In this document: in pieces, positions 8,867 through 17,228 of the stretch | Layout of the letters: every line of letters begins with the position of its first letter | How positions within the stretch are numbered: the first letter of the stretch is position 1 | DNA from: Thiotrichales bacterium | GTDB taxonomy: Bacteria > Pseudomonadota > Gammaproteobacteria > Beggiatoales > Beggiatoaceae | Direction of reading: 5' to 3' | DNA: 42,307 bases | NCBI GenBank assembly: GCA_016744475.1 | Contig: JADGEH010000034.1 | Coordinates: forward strand, 1 to 42,307 | Made by a program: the position numbers and the translations under genes | The notes under the pieces: generated by a model | Database searches by the model: none | What the model saw: the letters and a program-made list of their open reading frames with translations, nothing else | Told to the model about the DNA's origin: nothing

Positions 8867-9646
8867 TTATCCATCTTCGTATAGCTTTAAGACTTTGTTG
8901 GATAAGGATTCGCTCTGTTCCAGTTGCCGAGTGTACTCAATCGCTCGATTAAGCACTTGATGGCATTGCAGCATATAACGCCAAAAATCATAGCCTCCCG
9001 CTTTAAAACACCGCGCATGAAACCACCAAACCATCAATAAAGACGGATACACCAAAGCACGTTGTGCCAAATGTCCAACAGAGCGAAATACGGCAGGACG
9101 TTGCCTACGCAACAAAGCTAAACGCTCAGCATGAAAGCGCAGATGTGCCGCTTCATCCTGCAAAATCCGTTTGCACAAGGCTTTCAAAAGCCGCGAACCC
9201 GTCGCCTCTCGCAAGGCTGAATAATAAGCTTCAGACACAATTTCAGCCACCTGCAACACCATAATCGAAAACTCCAAACCCGCTAAACGGCGTAAGCGTC
9301 GAAACACGCTATCCAAAAAAGGCTGTGATTTTTTAGGGATGTCATGACGCACCATATATCGGGCTAACACGGCAGCATGATGTTGTTCTTCACGGATGAA
9401 ATACGTGATGGATTCCACGTATTCCGGGTCTTGATGGGCAGCAGCAAAATCCTGCGCATAACGCATTAAATACTTCCCTTCTGAATATTCTCCCTGCTGA
9501 AAATCTTGCAATGAAGCCTGAATGCGTTGTTTTTCATCCGCTGTCAGCACATCGCTTAATGACCATAATGTCGTGTTGTCAGTGGATGCATTTTTTGCAA
9601 AGTATTGTTTCCATTGCAAAGAATTTTTTTGTAATGGCTTGTTCAT
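8867..9646 (-). CDS. Ferritin-like di-iron protein
   Basis: A 259-residue soluble helical protein with carboxylate/histidine di-iron motifs: Glu86/Glu87 with His89/His90 in REEQHHAAV, Glu135/Glu139 in VAEIVSEAYYS, and Glu165 with His168 in DEAAHLRFH. Glu56 may be the first-helix ligand. This is the four-helix bundle pattern of ferritin-like oxidases and hydroxylases. Two short C-terminal hydrophobic stretches (YPSLLMVWWF and the following aromatics) hint at membrane association. The start follows TGAGGATGAACG. It diverges from napD, and the FNR box at 9767-9780 lies between them. The enzymatic reaction cannot be assigned from sequence. Confidence 0.7.
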   Translation of the reverse strand: MNKPLQKNSLQWKQYFAKNASTDNTTLWSLSDVLTADEKQRIQASLQDFQQGEYSEGKYLMRYAQDFAAAHQDPEYVESITYFIREEQHHAAVLARYMVRHDIPKKSQPFLDSVFRRLRRLAGLEFSIMVLQVAEIVSEAYYSALREATGSRLLKALCKRILQDEAAHLRFHAERLALLRRQRPAVFRSVGHLAQRALVYPSLLMVWWFHARCFKAGGYDFWRYMLQCHQVLNRAIEYTRQLEQSESLSNKVLKLYEDG

Positions 9647-9766
9647 CGTTCATCCTCAAACTTTGTTTTGATATTAACTTTGTATTACAGAGTAAATAAT
9701 AAAGCAAACTGAGTAATGGCGCAAAGGCTTCATGGCAGTGGGCTATATCTCTCCTAAGCCCTTCTC

Positions 9767-9780
9767 TTGATCCATATCAA
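9767..9780. promoter_or_regulatory. FNR/ANR-type box before nap
   Basis: TTGATCCATATCAA is a perfect TTGAT-N4-ATCAA palindrome. A plausible -10 (TAGGAT, 9800-9805) lies downstream, so the box would be centred near -39 to -42, as in class II FNR activation. It should switch nap on at low oxygen and may also influence the divergent ferritin-like gene. Confidence 0.85.
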
Positions 9781-9902
9781 GGCGGAGTCGGCAGAGGAAT
9801 AGGATGCTAGTTAGACTGTTTAAGTAGTCACATAGGTGCGCTTAGAGGCCACCCGCCATCCTGTTTCGTTCTATTCCTGTATTCCTGATTGGGAGTTTCC
9901 TC

Positions 9903-10145
9903 ATGGACATTGTCGGCGTCTTGGTGCGCGCTAAACCACCACACATCACCGCAGTCAAAGCAGCATTCGAGACCATTGCCGGGTTGGAAATTCACGCTGA
10001 AACCAGTGAAGGTCAAATGGTCATCACCTTAGATGAAAGCAATGGGCATCCAGCCGATACTATCGGCGACATTAATGGCATTGAAGGCGTGTTATCCGCC
10101 GCGATGGTGTATCAATACAGCGAAGAGGGTGAGGAAAGCTTATGA
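9903..10145 (+). CDS. napD: NapD, chaperone for periplasmic nitrate reductase
   Basis: An 80-residue cytoplasmic protein that binds the Tat signal of NapA during cofactor loading. It has the NapD pattern: an N-terminal [14 protein letters not shown] strand (here [11 protein letters not shown]), GLEIHAE, then [18 protein letters not shown]. It starts after GGGAGTTTCCTC and overlaps napA by four bases (ATGA), so the two are translationally coupled. It is the first nap gene; no napE, napF or napL precedes it. Confidence 0.93.
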   Translation: MDIVGVLVRAKPPHITAVKAAFETIAGLEIHAETSEGQMVITLDESNGHPADTIGDINGIEGVLSAAMVYQYSEEGEESL

Positions 10146-12655
10146 GTATGAACAGACGAGATTTTTTTAGAAACAGTGCCGCCGCAGCCACGGCTGCCGT
10201 GGCAGGCATTAGTTTACCGGGCGGGGTGCAACAAGCCCTGGCAGCAACAGAATCTACGATTCGTTGGGACAAAGCCCCTTGCCGTTTTTGTGGCACGGGT
10301 TGCAGCGTGTTGGTCGGCACGCAAAAAGGCCGTGTAGTCGCCACCCAAGGCGATCCAGATGCCCCAGTTAATCGTGGTTTGAACTGCATTAAAGGCTATT
10401 TTTTGTCAAAAATCATGTACGGCAAAGATCGCTTAACCCAGCCTTTATTACGCAAAAAAGACGGTAAATTCGACAAAGAAGGCGAATTTACCCCCGTGTC
10501 TTGGGATGAAGCCTTCGACATCATGGCGGAAAAATGGAAAGCCACGATGAAAGAAAAAGGCCCTGATGGCGTGTCCATGTTTGGCTCAGGGCAGTGGACA
10601 GTGTGGGAAGGCTATGCCGCTTCCAAGCTGTATAAAGCGGGTTTTCGCACCAATAACATCGACCCCAATGCACGACATTGTATGGCCTCTGCGGTAGCGG
10701 GTTTTATCCGCACGTTCGGTGCTGATGAGCCAATGGGCTGTTATGACGATTTAGAACATGCCGATGCTTTCGTGCTGTGGGGTGCGAACATGGCAGAAAT
10801 GCATCCGATTCTGTGGTCTCGCTTGACGGATCGTCGTTTAACCGCACCTCACGTCAAAGTGGCTGTGCTTTCGACTTTTGAGCATCGCTGCTATGAATTA
10901 GCCGACATTCCAATGATTTTCACCCCGCAAACGGATTTGGTGCTCCTTAATTACATTGCCAATTACATCATCCAAAACGATGCGGTCAACGAAGAATTTG
11001 TCAGCCAACATACCAATTTCAGACGCGGTAATACAGATATTGGTTACGGTTTACGCCCCACTGATCCACGCGAGCAAAACGCTAAAAACGCCAAAAATGC
11101 TAAAGGCTCGCAACCCATGAGTTTTGAAGAATTCAAGACCTTTGTGTCTGAGTACACCTTGGATAAAGCACACGAAATGTCGGGTGTGCCCAAAGATAAA
11201 TTAGAAGAACTGGCGAAGCTTTATGCCGACCCTAAACGCAAAGTGGTGTCTTATTGGACGATGGGATTCAATCAGCATACTCGCGGCACTTGGGCAAACA
11301 ATTTGATGTACAACATCCATCTACTCACCGGAAAAATTTCTGAACCGGGTAATGGGCCATTCTCTTTGACAGGACAGCCCTCCGCTTGTGGTACGGCACG
11401 CGAAGTCGGCACTTTTGCGCATCGTTTGCCGGCTGATTTGGTGGTGATGAAACCAGAACATCGCGCCTTTTCTGAAAAAGTCTGGAAATTACCTGAAGGT
11501 ACATTGCCAGGAAAAGTCGGTGCTCATGCAGTGCTCATGCAGCGTAAGCTCAAAGACCGCGAAATCAATTGTTATTGGCAGCAGTGTAATAACAACATGC
11601 AAGCCGGTCCTAACATTAATGAAGAAATTTATCCTGGCTGGCGCGATCCCGCCAACTTCATTGTTGTTTCCGATCCTTATCCTACGGTTTCTGCCATGGC
11701 TGCTGACTTGATTTTGCCCACTGCTATGTGGACAGAAAAAGAAGGCGCGTATGGTAACGCCGAGCGCCGCACCCAGTTCTGGCGGCAGCAAGTCGCCCCT
11801 CCTGGCGAGTCCAAGTCCGATATGTGGCAAGTGGTGGAATTCTCTAAACGCTTTAAAACCGAAGAAGTCTGGCCTGAAGAATTGCTGGCAAAAATGCCTG
11901 AGTATCGTGGCAAAACCCTATATGACGTTTTGTATGCCAACGGACAGGTGGATAAATATCCTAAGCAGGAAGTCAAAGACGAACGCGGTCATGTCTATGG
12001 CAATCACGAAATGGACGATTTTGGCTTCTATATCCAAAAAGGTTTGTTTGAAGAATATCGTGTCTTTGGTTTGAAAGGTCCGAAAAAAGGTCACGATCTG
12101 GCAGAGTTTGATAGCTACCACAAAGCGCGTGGTCTGCGCTGGCCTGTCGTAGACGGCAAAGAAACGCTGTGGCGTTATCGTGAAGGCTACGACCCCTTTG
12201 TCGCTAAAGGTAAAGGCGTTGAGTTTTACGGTAAACCCGATGGCAAAGCCGTGATTTTCGCCTTGCCTTACGAACCCCCAGCAGAATCACCTGACGAAGA
12301 GTATGACTTGTGGCTCAGCACCGGACGTGTATTAGAACATTGGCATTCAGGCTCTATGACCCGCCGCGTACCAGAACTATATCGTGCTTTCCCCGATGCG
12401 GTGGTGTTCATGCATCCCGAAGATGCAGAATCACGCGGTTTGAAACGCGGCATGGCAGCGCGTCTGGAAACTCGTCGTGGAGCCATTACCGCGACGATTG
12501 AAACCAAAGGCCGTAACCGCCCGCCACGCGGTTTGGTATTTGTGCCTTGGTTTGATGCGGGACGCTTGGTGAATAAACTCACGCTGGATGCGACTTGCCC
12601 GATTTCTAAAGAAGCCGATTTTAAAAAATGCGGCGTGAAGGTGGTGCGAGCGTAA
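10142..12655 (+). CDS. napA: Periplasmic nitrate reductase catalytic subunit NapA
   Basis: An 837-residue molybdenum enzyme that reduces nitrate to nitrite in the periplasm. A twin-arginine signal (NRRDFFR, cut near QQALA) is followed by the [4Fe-4S] ligands Cys47, Cys50, Cys54 and Cys82. Cys180, in [10 protein letters not shown], is the Mo ligand. Later motifs for bis-MGD binding include [21 protein letters not shown] and [17 protein letters not shown]. Length and features are those of a complete, functional NapA. It overlaps napD. The next nap gene lies 1.3 kb downstream, because a toxin-antitoxin remnant and a globin gene intervene. Confidence 0.97.
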   Translation: MSMNRRDFFRNSAAAATAAVAGISLPGGVQQALAATESTIRWDKAPCRFCGTGCSVLVGTQKGRVVATQGDPDAPVNRGLNCIKGYFLSKIMYGKDRLTQPLLRKKDGKFDKEGEFTPVSWDEAFDIMAEKWKATMKEKGPDGVSMFGSGQWTVWEGYAASKLYKAGFRTNNIDPNARHCMASAVAGFIRTFGADEPMGCYDDLEHADAFVLWGANMAEMHPILWSRLTDRRLTAPHVKVAVLSTFEHRCYELADIPMIFTPQTDLVLLNYIANYIIQNDAVNEEFVSQHTNFRRGNTDIGYGLRPTDPREQNAKNAKNAKGSQPMSFEEFKTFVSEYTLDKAHEMSGVPKDKLEELAKLYADPKRKVVSYWTMGFNQHTRGTWANNLMYNIHLLTGKISEPGNGPFSLTGQPSACGTAREVGTFAHRLPADLVVMKPEHRAFSEKVWKLPEGTLPGKVGAHAVLMQRKLKDREINCYWQQCNNNMQAGPNINEEIYPGWRDPANFIVVSDPYPTVSAMAADLILPTAMWTEKEGAYGNAERRTQFWRQQVAPPGESKSDMWQVVEFSKRFKTEEVWPEELLAKMPEYRGKTLYDVLYANGQVDKYPKQEVKDERGHVYGNHEMDDFGFYIQKGLFEEYRVFGLKGPKKGHDLAEFDSYHKARGLRWPVVDGKETLWRYREGYDPFVAKGKGVEFYGKPDGKAVIFALPYEPPAESPDEEYDLWLSTGRVLEHWHSGSMTRRVPELYRAFPDAVVFMHPEDAESRGLKRGMAARLETRRGAITATIETKGRNRPPRGLVFVPWFDAGRLVNKLTLDATCPISKEADFKKCGVKVVRA

Positions 12656-12706
12656 GTGCGTAGCGTTGTACTGGTTCCTGCGTAGAACATCACCTCCATC
12701 TACTTA

Positions 12707-12867
12707 AGAAGCTGTCTGGCAAAAAAGAATCTACTGCGGTCAAGCTGAGATTTGGCCATCTTGCATCAAGATTTTCGTTAAATAGACGACTATTCGCCTC
12801 AAATCTTGACGCAACCTGGCTCAAACCAGCTTAACCTCGTGACGATTTCTTTTACCAGACAGCTTCT
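12707..12867. mobile_element. 161 bp element with AGAAGCTGTCTGG inverted ends
   Basis: Terminal inverted repeats AGAAGCTGTCTGG and CCAGACAGCTTCT extend with few mismatches into AAAA and GAA. The interior has a further hairpin (CAAGATTT / AAATCTTG). It is inserted 51 bp after the napA stop codon, within what should be the nap transcript, and has no coding capacity. Confidence 0.75.
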
Positions 12868-12902
12868 AAGAAAAAAGGTTTTAGCATTTCAGTCATGAGC
12901 TT

Positions 12903-12921
12903 CCCCTCCTTGAAGGAGGGG
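12903..12921. repeat. CCCCTCCTTGAAGGAGGGG palindrome
   Basis: A perfect 19-base palindrome. The same sequence recurs at 38376-38394, and a near relative is at 31015-31037. It looks like one of several REP-like motifs scattered through the window. Confidence 0.7.
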
Positions 12922-12954
12922 AACGAGGGATGGTGAGCAAAGGCAACATTTCTT

Positions 12955-13120
12955 CACTATTACTCTGTTTTTACATCAAGTTGAATGGCAACAAGGTTTA
13001 CCTTTTCCAGTAAAAACACCTAATGCAGACACCTTAGCGGCATTACAAGAAGCTAAACACCCATAAACACTTAAAAGCTATACAGAGGTTGATAAATTAT
13101 GTAAAAATTTGGGCTTCTAA
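12955..13120 (+). pseudogene. RelB/DinJ-family antitoxin remnant
   Basis: The frame reading LFLHQVEWQQGLPF, then VKTPNADTLAALQEAKHP, a stop codon at 13064-13066, then TLKSYTEVDKLCKNLGF matches the C-terminal half of RelB/DinJ antitoxins. The N-terminal DNA-binding part is missing and the in-frame TAA interrupts the rest. It ends at a TAA that overlaps the ATG of the toxin remnant, as in intact dinJ-yafQ operons. Confidence 0.7.
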
Positions 13121-13318
13121 TGCGTACATTAGCTCCAACAAGCTCTTTTAGGAAAGATGTAAAACATTGTCGCAAGCATGGAAAAATGCTTGAAAAATGA
13201 AAGACTGTTTGCAGCAGGGAATATCATTTAGAACCTGACTGGCTGCTGTTCTATAGGCTTGAAAGAGATACAGTTATGTGAGTACGTACTAGAAGAACAT
13301 CCTGATCTTTTTACTTAA
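13120..13318 (+). pseudogene. YafQ/RelE-family toxin remnant
   Basis: It begins MRTLAPTSSFRKDVKHCRKHGKMLEK, typical of YafQ mRNA interferases, then hits a TGA. The middle, including the usual ELLA.G.PL region, is deleted to a few codons. EYHLEPDWLLFYRLERD follows, then another stop, and the family's C-terminal HSDLF appears as EEHPDLFT in a shifted frame ending at 13318. Several lesions make it clearly inactive. It ends 18 bp before the globin start. Confidence 0.7.
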
Positions 13319-13336
13319 AATTTATGAGGTTTTTAT

Positions 13337-13705
13337 ATGAGTTCATTATTTGAACAACTGGGTGGTGAAGCTGCCGTTGATGCTGCCGTTGATTTGTTTT
13401 ATGTGAAAATGCTTAATGATGAGCGCGTGAAGAAATTCTTTGTCAATACCGACATGGATAAACAACGCCAGCACCAAAAGCGTTTTTTAACCTTCGCGTT
13501 TGGTGGTTTACCTGATTATCCCGGTAAAAACATGCGTGCAGCTCATACTCAGTTAGTGGAAGAACAAGGTTTAAGCGATGTGCATTTTGATGCCACCGTT
13601 GAAAACCTGGCGGCGGCATTAAAAGAACTCGGTGTCTCTGATGATTTGATAGGAGAAGTGGCAAAAGTCGCTGAAACCGTTCGCAGTGATGTACTAAATC
13701 AGTGA
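13337..13705 (+). CDS. glbN: Group I truncated haemoglobin
   Basis: A 122-residue 2-on-2 globin of the TrHbN group. It opens SLFEQLGGEAAVDAAVDLFY with Tyr22 at the B10 position, continues FFVNTDMDKQRQHQKRFLTFAFGG with Gln45 on the E helix, and has the proximal haem ligand His70 in MRAAHTQLV. Such proteins bind oxygen and NO and can dioxygenate NO to nitrate. It starts after GAGGTTTTTAT. Its position between napA and napG suggests protection against NO or nitrite-derived stress, or oxygen buffering, but that role is inferred only from location. The gene symbol is by family. Confidence 0.93.
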   Translation: MSSLFEQLGGEAAVDAAVDLFYVKMLNDERVKKFFVNTDMDKQRQHQKRFLTFAFGGLPDYPGKNMRAAHTQLVEEQGLSDVHFDATVENLAAALKELGVSDDLIGEVAKVAETVRSDVLNQ

Positions 13706-13738
13706 TAAGCCCACATTTATCTGAGTGGTAAAGTTTAA

Positions 13739-13768
13739 CTCGTTCCCATGCGCCGCATGGGAATGCCG
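13739..13768. repeat. REP-like CTCGTTCCCATGCG palindrome
   Basis: An inverted repeat around GTTCCCATGCG/CGCATGGGAA, followed by a second small palindrome GACCGC/GCGGTC (13772-13786). Members of the same family occur at 14816-14845 and 14960-14989, at the edges of the 8544-8632 insertion, and at 38236-38330. Confidence 0.75.
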
Positions 13769-13933
13769 TCTTGACCGCGCTGCGGTCAGTACCGATAGAA
13801 GGATGATATTTCAGTGGTACTGGAGCATCGTAGTTAAGAACTGATAGGTTTTTAAAAAAGTTATTTTAATGAAATTTTTATAGAAAATATTCTATAGATT
13901 CATCTTAATTTTTATATCAAAAAACGATACTTT

Positions 13934-14785
13934 ATGAACAAACAACGCCGCCAATTTTTAGAAAAAACCTTAAGCACTGCCTGCGGCGTTGGCATGTTGG
14001 GCGCGGCCTTATTGATTCATAGCCGCAGTAGTTCAGCGTTACCTGCACAAGCGATTCGCCCACCAGGGGCATTAGCCGAAGAAGATTTTTTAGGCGCTTG
14101 TATTCGTTGTGGTTTATGCGTGCGCGATTGTCCTTATGACATTTTGAAGCTGGCTCAAGCCGGAGAGGACACGCCAATAGGTACGCCTTATTTCACGGCA
14201 CGCACGGCGGCCTGTGAAATGTGTGATGACATTCCTTGTGTACCCGCTTGTCCGACCGGGGCTTTGTCGCATGATTTAACGGATATAGAGCAAGCCCGCA
14301 TGGGTTTAGCCGTGATGATTGATCAAGAAGCTTGTATTGCTTTTTTGGGTTTGCGCTGCGAAGTGTGTTTCAACATTTGTCCAGTGCGCGGCAAAGCCAT
14401 TTCGATCACGCGACGGCATAACGTCCGTTCAGGTCAGCACGCTTTGTTTATTCCTGTGGTGCATTCAGAGGCGTGTACAGGCTGCGGTAAATGTGAGCAA
14501 GCCTGCATTCTTGAAAAAGCGGCGATCAAAGTGTTGCCGACGCATTTAGCTCAAGGTCAATTAGGTGAGCATTACCGTTTGGGTTGGCGAGAAAAACAAA
14601 AAGCCGGTGAGGCATTAGTGACACCGGATCAAATGCACGAGTACAACTTGCCGGAAGGGATGCACTATGACCATGCAGGCGAAGGTTTGATGATGGATGA
14701 CAGCGTAGATGACACGCCGTTTTCTAGTAATCCTTTGGATACCTTGAAGCGTGGGCAGGATACGCTACGGAGTGACAAACCGTAG
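13934..14785 (+). CDS. napG: NapG, ferredoxin-type quinol dehydrogenase subunit
   Basis: A 283-residue Tat-exported iron-sulfur protein that works with NapH to pass electrons from quinol towards NapC/NapB/NapA. The twin-arginine motif is RRQFLEK. Four cysteine clusters follow: CIRCGLCVRDCP, CEMCDDIPCVPACP, CEVCFNICP (preceded by an isolated Cys) and CTGCGKCEQAC, consistent with four [4Fe-4S] centres. The acidic C-terminal tail after about residue 240 is usual for NapG. The ribosome site is weak (AAAACGATACTTT), which suggests either coupling to an upstream transcript or low expression. Confidence 0.93.
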   Translation: MNKQRRQFLEKTLSTACGVGMLGAALLIHSRSSSALPAQAIRPPGALAEEDFLGACIRCGLCVRDCPYDILKLAQAGEDTPIGTPYFTARTAACEMCDDIPCVPACPTGALSHDLTDIEQARMGLAVMIDQEACIAFLGLRCEVCFNICPVRGKAISITRRHNVRSGQHALFIPVVHSEACTGCGKCEQACILEKAAIKVLPTHLAQGQLGEHYRLGWREKQKAGEALVTPDQMHEYNLPEGMHYDHAGEGLMMDDSVDDTPFSSNPLDTLKRGQDTLRSDKP

Positions 14786-15003
14786 TTTGTCAAACTGACC
14801 GCAACGCGGTCAAGACGGCATTCCCACGCGGCGCGTGGGAACGAGAGAAACGTGGGTCGGATACTTGAAAAACTCATTCATCAGTTTTTCTCTCCCCCAT
14901 GTTCTACATGGATGTGTAGACGCGGCGCTCTGCGCCGCTGTGACGCAGAGCGTCACCAACGGCATTCCCACGCAGAGCGTGGGAACGAGGATTAGGATTG
15001 ACC
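14786..15003. repeat. REP-like palindromes between napG and napH
   Basis: Two copies of the CGGCATTCCCACGC...GTGGGAACGAG palindrome (14816-14845 and 14960-14989), with a GCGGCGCTCTGCGCCGC hairpin between them. Strong secondary structure inside an operon may process or stabilise parts of the mRNA differently. Confidence 0.7.
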
Positions 15004-15864
15004 ATGCATGACAAAACCCGCCCTGGACAAGAGGCGATTGAAATCAAGGGCTGGTGGCGAGCACATCAATGGTTGCTGCTGCGCCGTCTCAGCCAAGCCA
15101 TGATTTTATTGTTGTTTCTTTCTGGGCCTTGGTGGGGGATATGGATTTTTAAGGGCAATTTATCCGCAAGCTTATTGCTGGATACCGTGCCCATGACAGA
15201 CCCTTATTTGTTATTGCAAATATTACTGACGCAGCATTTACCTGAAATGCTGGGTGGAGTCGGTGCAGTTTTGGTATTGGGCTTTTATCTACTGGTGGGC
15301 GGACGGATGTATTGCAGTTGGGTATGTCCGCTTAATGTGGTGACGGATAGTGCAGCCTGGTTACGTAACCGCTTGGATTTGAAAAGTTCTTGGCGTTTAT
15401 CACGAAGCATTCGTTATTGGCTGCTGGGCTTAACGCTATTATTGACCCTGCTCACGGGCACTTTGGTGTGGGAGAGCTTAAATCCCGTGTCATTGCTGCA
15501 TCGCGGCGTGTTGTTTGGCATGGGTATCGGCTGGTTAGTGATTTTAGGCATTTTTTTATTTGATGTGCTGATCATGCGCCACGGTTGGTGTGGACATTTA
15601 TGCCCAGTCGGTGCGTTTTATAGCTTGCTTGGTCGTGTGACTCCCCTGCGCATCAGCACGACGCAACGAGCGGCTTGCAATGATTGCTTAGATTGTTTTC
15701 GCGTGTGTCCTGAACCTCAAGTGATAACTGCCGCACTCAAAGATAAACAACATCAGCCTTTGATTGATGAGTCACAGTGTACAAATTGCGGGCGCTGCAT
15801 TGATGTATGTAGTCAAGATGTATTTGCGCTCAGCTTGAAAAAAACATCTCAAATTGACAACTGA
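15004..15864 (+). CDS. napH: NapH, membrane quinol dehydrogenase subunit
   Basis: A 286-residue inner-membrane protein with four hydrophobic helices. The cytoplasmic CXXXCP motifs are CSWVCPLNVV and CGHLCPVGAF, which define the NapH/NosR-type family. A C-terminal cytoplasmic ferredoxin domain has CNDCLDCFRVCP and CTNCGRCIDVC (two [4Fe-4S]). It oxidises menaquinol or ubiquinol together with NapG. I choose the ATG at 15004, preceded by AGGATTGACC; a TTG six bases upstream (14998) with GAGG spacing is a possible alternative. Confidence 0.93.
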   Translation: MHDKTRPGQEAIEIKGWWRAHQWLLLRRLSQAMILLLFLSGPWWGIWIFKGNLSASLLLDTVPMTDPYLLLQILLTQHLPEMLGGVGAVLVLGFYLLVGGRMYCSWVCPLNVVTDSAAWLRNRLDLKSSWRLSRSIRYWLLGLTLLLTLLTGTLVWESLNPVSLLHRGVLFGMGIGWLVILGIFLFDVLIMRHGWCGHLCPVGAFYSLLGRVTPLRISTTQRAACNDCLDCFRVCPEPQVITAALKDKQHQPLIDESQCTNCGRCIDVCSQDVFALSLKKTSQIDN

Positions 15865-16073
15865 TGTGACGTAAAAGCTTTTTTCATGATTTTCAGTGAT
15901 GTCTGATGTTACGCAAAGGCTTCTTTTCCATGCTTGAAAACAGACTCAAGCACGGAAAAACCGCCATTGCTTCACGCTTGAATTTACATCGTGTGGAATA
16001 AACTGCACATTTTCGTTCGCTACACACATTCTGCATAACCTGAGTTACTTAAGAGCAGTTAAAGGAGAAAGAT
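15865..16073. other. napH-napB intergenic region
   Basis: There is no gene. It contains GACGTAAAAGCTTTTTTC and GTTACGCAAAGGCTTC. These resemble short motifs after napC (17198-17217) and before the DsbC-like gene (37352-37375), so it is probably another small repeat. A separate promoter for napB-napC cannot be excluded. Confidence 0.4.
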
Positions 16074-16517
16074 ATGAAACATCTATTGCGTTGGGTCGCT
16101 GTGACCTTGTGCTGCGTTTTGGGACACTCTGTGATGGCGGAAGAGGTGGCCTCGTTACGTGGTGGTACTAACATTAACGATCCATCTTTACCCGCAGAAA
16201 TTATTCGCTGGCAACCCGAATCAGCGCCTTTGCCACGAGATTATGTTCAACAACCGCCACTGATTCCGCATAAAATTGAAGGCTACCAAATCAATTTGAA
16301 CGCCAATAAATGTCTGACTTGTCATAGCTGGGCGAATTACAAAAAAGCGAACGCGACCAAAATTAGTCCTACGCATTTTCGTGGCCGCGACGGTATAGAA
16401 CTCGCTAATGTGTCGGCACGGCGTTATTTTTGTACTCAATGTCATGTACCGCAAGCGAACACACAGCCACTGGTGGGCAATAGCTTTGAATCTGTTGAAC
16501 TATTGCAGCCACGCTAA
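16074..16517 (+). CDS. napB: NapB, dihaem cytochrome c electron-transfer subunit
   Basis: A 147-residue exported protein. The signal peptide ends at HSVMA. The NapB motif SLRGGTNINDPSLPAEI is at the start of the mature part. The two haem c sites are CLTCH and CTQCH, with distal histidines available in the IPHKIEGYQI and SPTHFRG segments. It transfers electrons to NapA in the periplasm. A strong ribosome site (AAAGGAGAAAGAT) precedes the ATG, and napC follows 11 bp later. Confidence 0.96.
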   Translation: MKHLLRWVAVTLCCVLGHSVMAEEVASLRGGTNINDPSLPAEIIRWQPESAPLPRDYVQQPPLIPHKIEGYQINLNANKCLTCHSWANYKKANATKISPTHFRGRDGIELANVSARRYFCTQCHVPQANTQPLVGNSFESVELLQPR

Positions 16518-16528
16518 GGAATAACACG

Positions 16529-17134
16529 ATGAATCAAGAGACTAAAAAAGCAGGCTGGTGGTCGGCCTTATGGCGGCCCAGCGTGCGTTACTCGGTGTTT
16601 AGCCTGTTGTTTATTGGCTTTGTGATCGGTGTGATGTTCTGGGGCGGATTTAACACCGCCATGGAAGCGACCAATCAAGAAAGTTTCTGTATTTCCTGTC
16701 ATGAGATGGAAGAAAACGTTTATAAGGAATACAAAAACACGATTCACTACAGTAACCGCACAGGCGTGCGTGCCACTTGTCCTGATTGTCATGTGCCGAA
16801 AGAATGGACGCATAAGATGATTCGTAAAATTAAGGCCAGTAATGAATTATGGCACAAGGCATTAGGCAGCATTAGTACGCCGGAAAAATTTGAAGCTAAG
16901 CGCTTAGAATTGGCTCAAAATGTTTGGCGCACGATGAAAGAAACAGACTCTCGTGAATGCCGCAATTGTCACAGTTTTGATTCTATGGATTACACCAAAC
17001 AAGCGCGTCGTGCGATACAACAGCACACCGAGGGCTTTGATGCAGGACAAACGTGCATTGATTGTCACAAGGGCATCGCCCATTCATTGCCGGATATGCA
17101 TGATGTTGATCCGAGTGCGGTGATCGGCGGGTAA
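16529..17134 (+). CDS. napC: NapC, tetrahaem membrane-anchored quinol dehydrogenase
   Basis: A 201-residue NapC/NirT-family cytochrome with one N-terminal transmembrane helix (about 20-45). Four haem c motifs follow: CISCH, CPDCH, CRNCH and CIDCH, with GIAHSLPDMHDV at the C-terminus. It takes electrons from membrane quinol to NapB. It is the last nap gene; the bidirectional terminator starts 12 bp after the stop. Presence of both NapC and NapGH gives two routes from the quinone pool. Confidence 0.96.
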   Translation: MNQETKKAGWWSALWRPSVRYSVFSLLFIGFVIGVMFWGGFNTAMEATNQESFCISCHEMEENVYKEYKNTIHYSNRTGVRATCPDCHVPKEWTHKMIRKIKASNELWHKALGSISTPEKFEAKRLELAQNVWRTMKETDSRECRNCHSFDSMDYTKQARRAIQQHTEGFDAGQTCIDCHKGIAHSLPDMHDVDPSAVIGG

Positions 17135-17146
17135 CGTAAAACCTCT

Positions 17147-17192
17147 AAACAAAAACAGGGCATCGTATCGCTACGATGCCCTGTTTTTGTTT
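17147..17192. terminator. Bidirectional terminator between nap and nif
   Basis: A perfect 21 bp stem closes on a four-base loop: AAACAAAAACAGGGCATCGTA pairs with the sequence at 17172-17192. A-tract and T-tract flank the GC stem, so it terminates the plus-strand nap operon and the minus-strand nif operon alike. Confidence 0.93.
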
Positions 17193-17228
17193 AAGCGCAA
17201 AAAAGAAGCTTTTGCGTCACGTCAAAAC

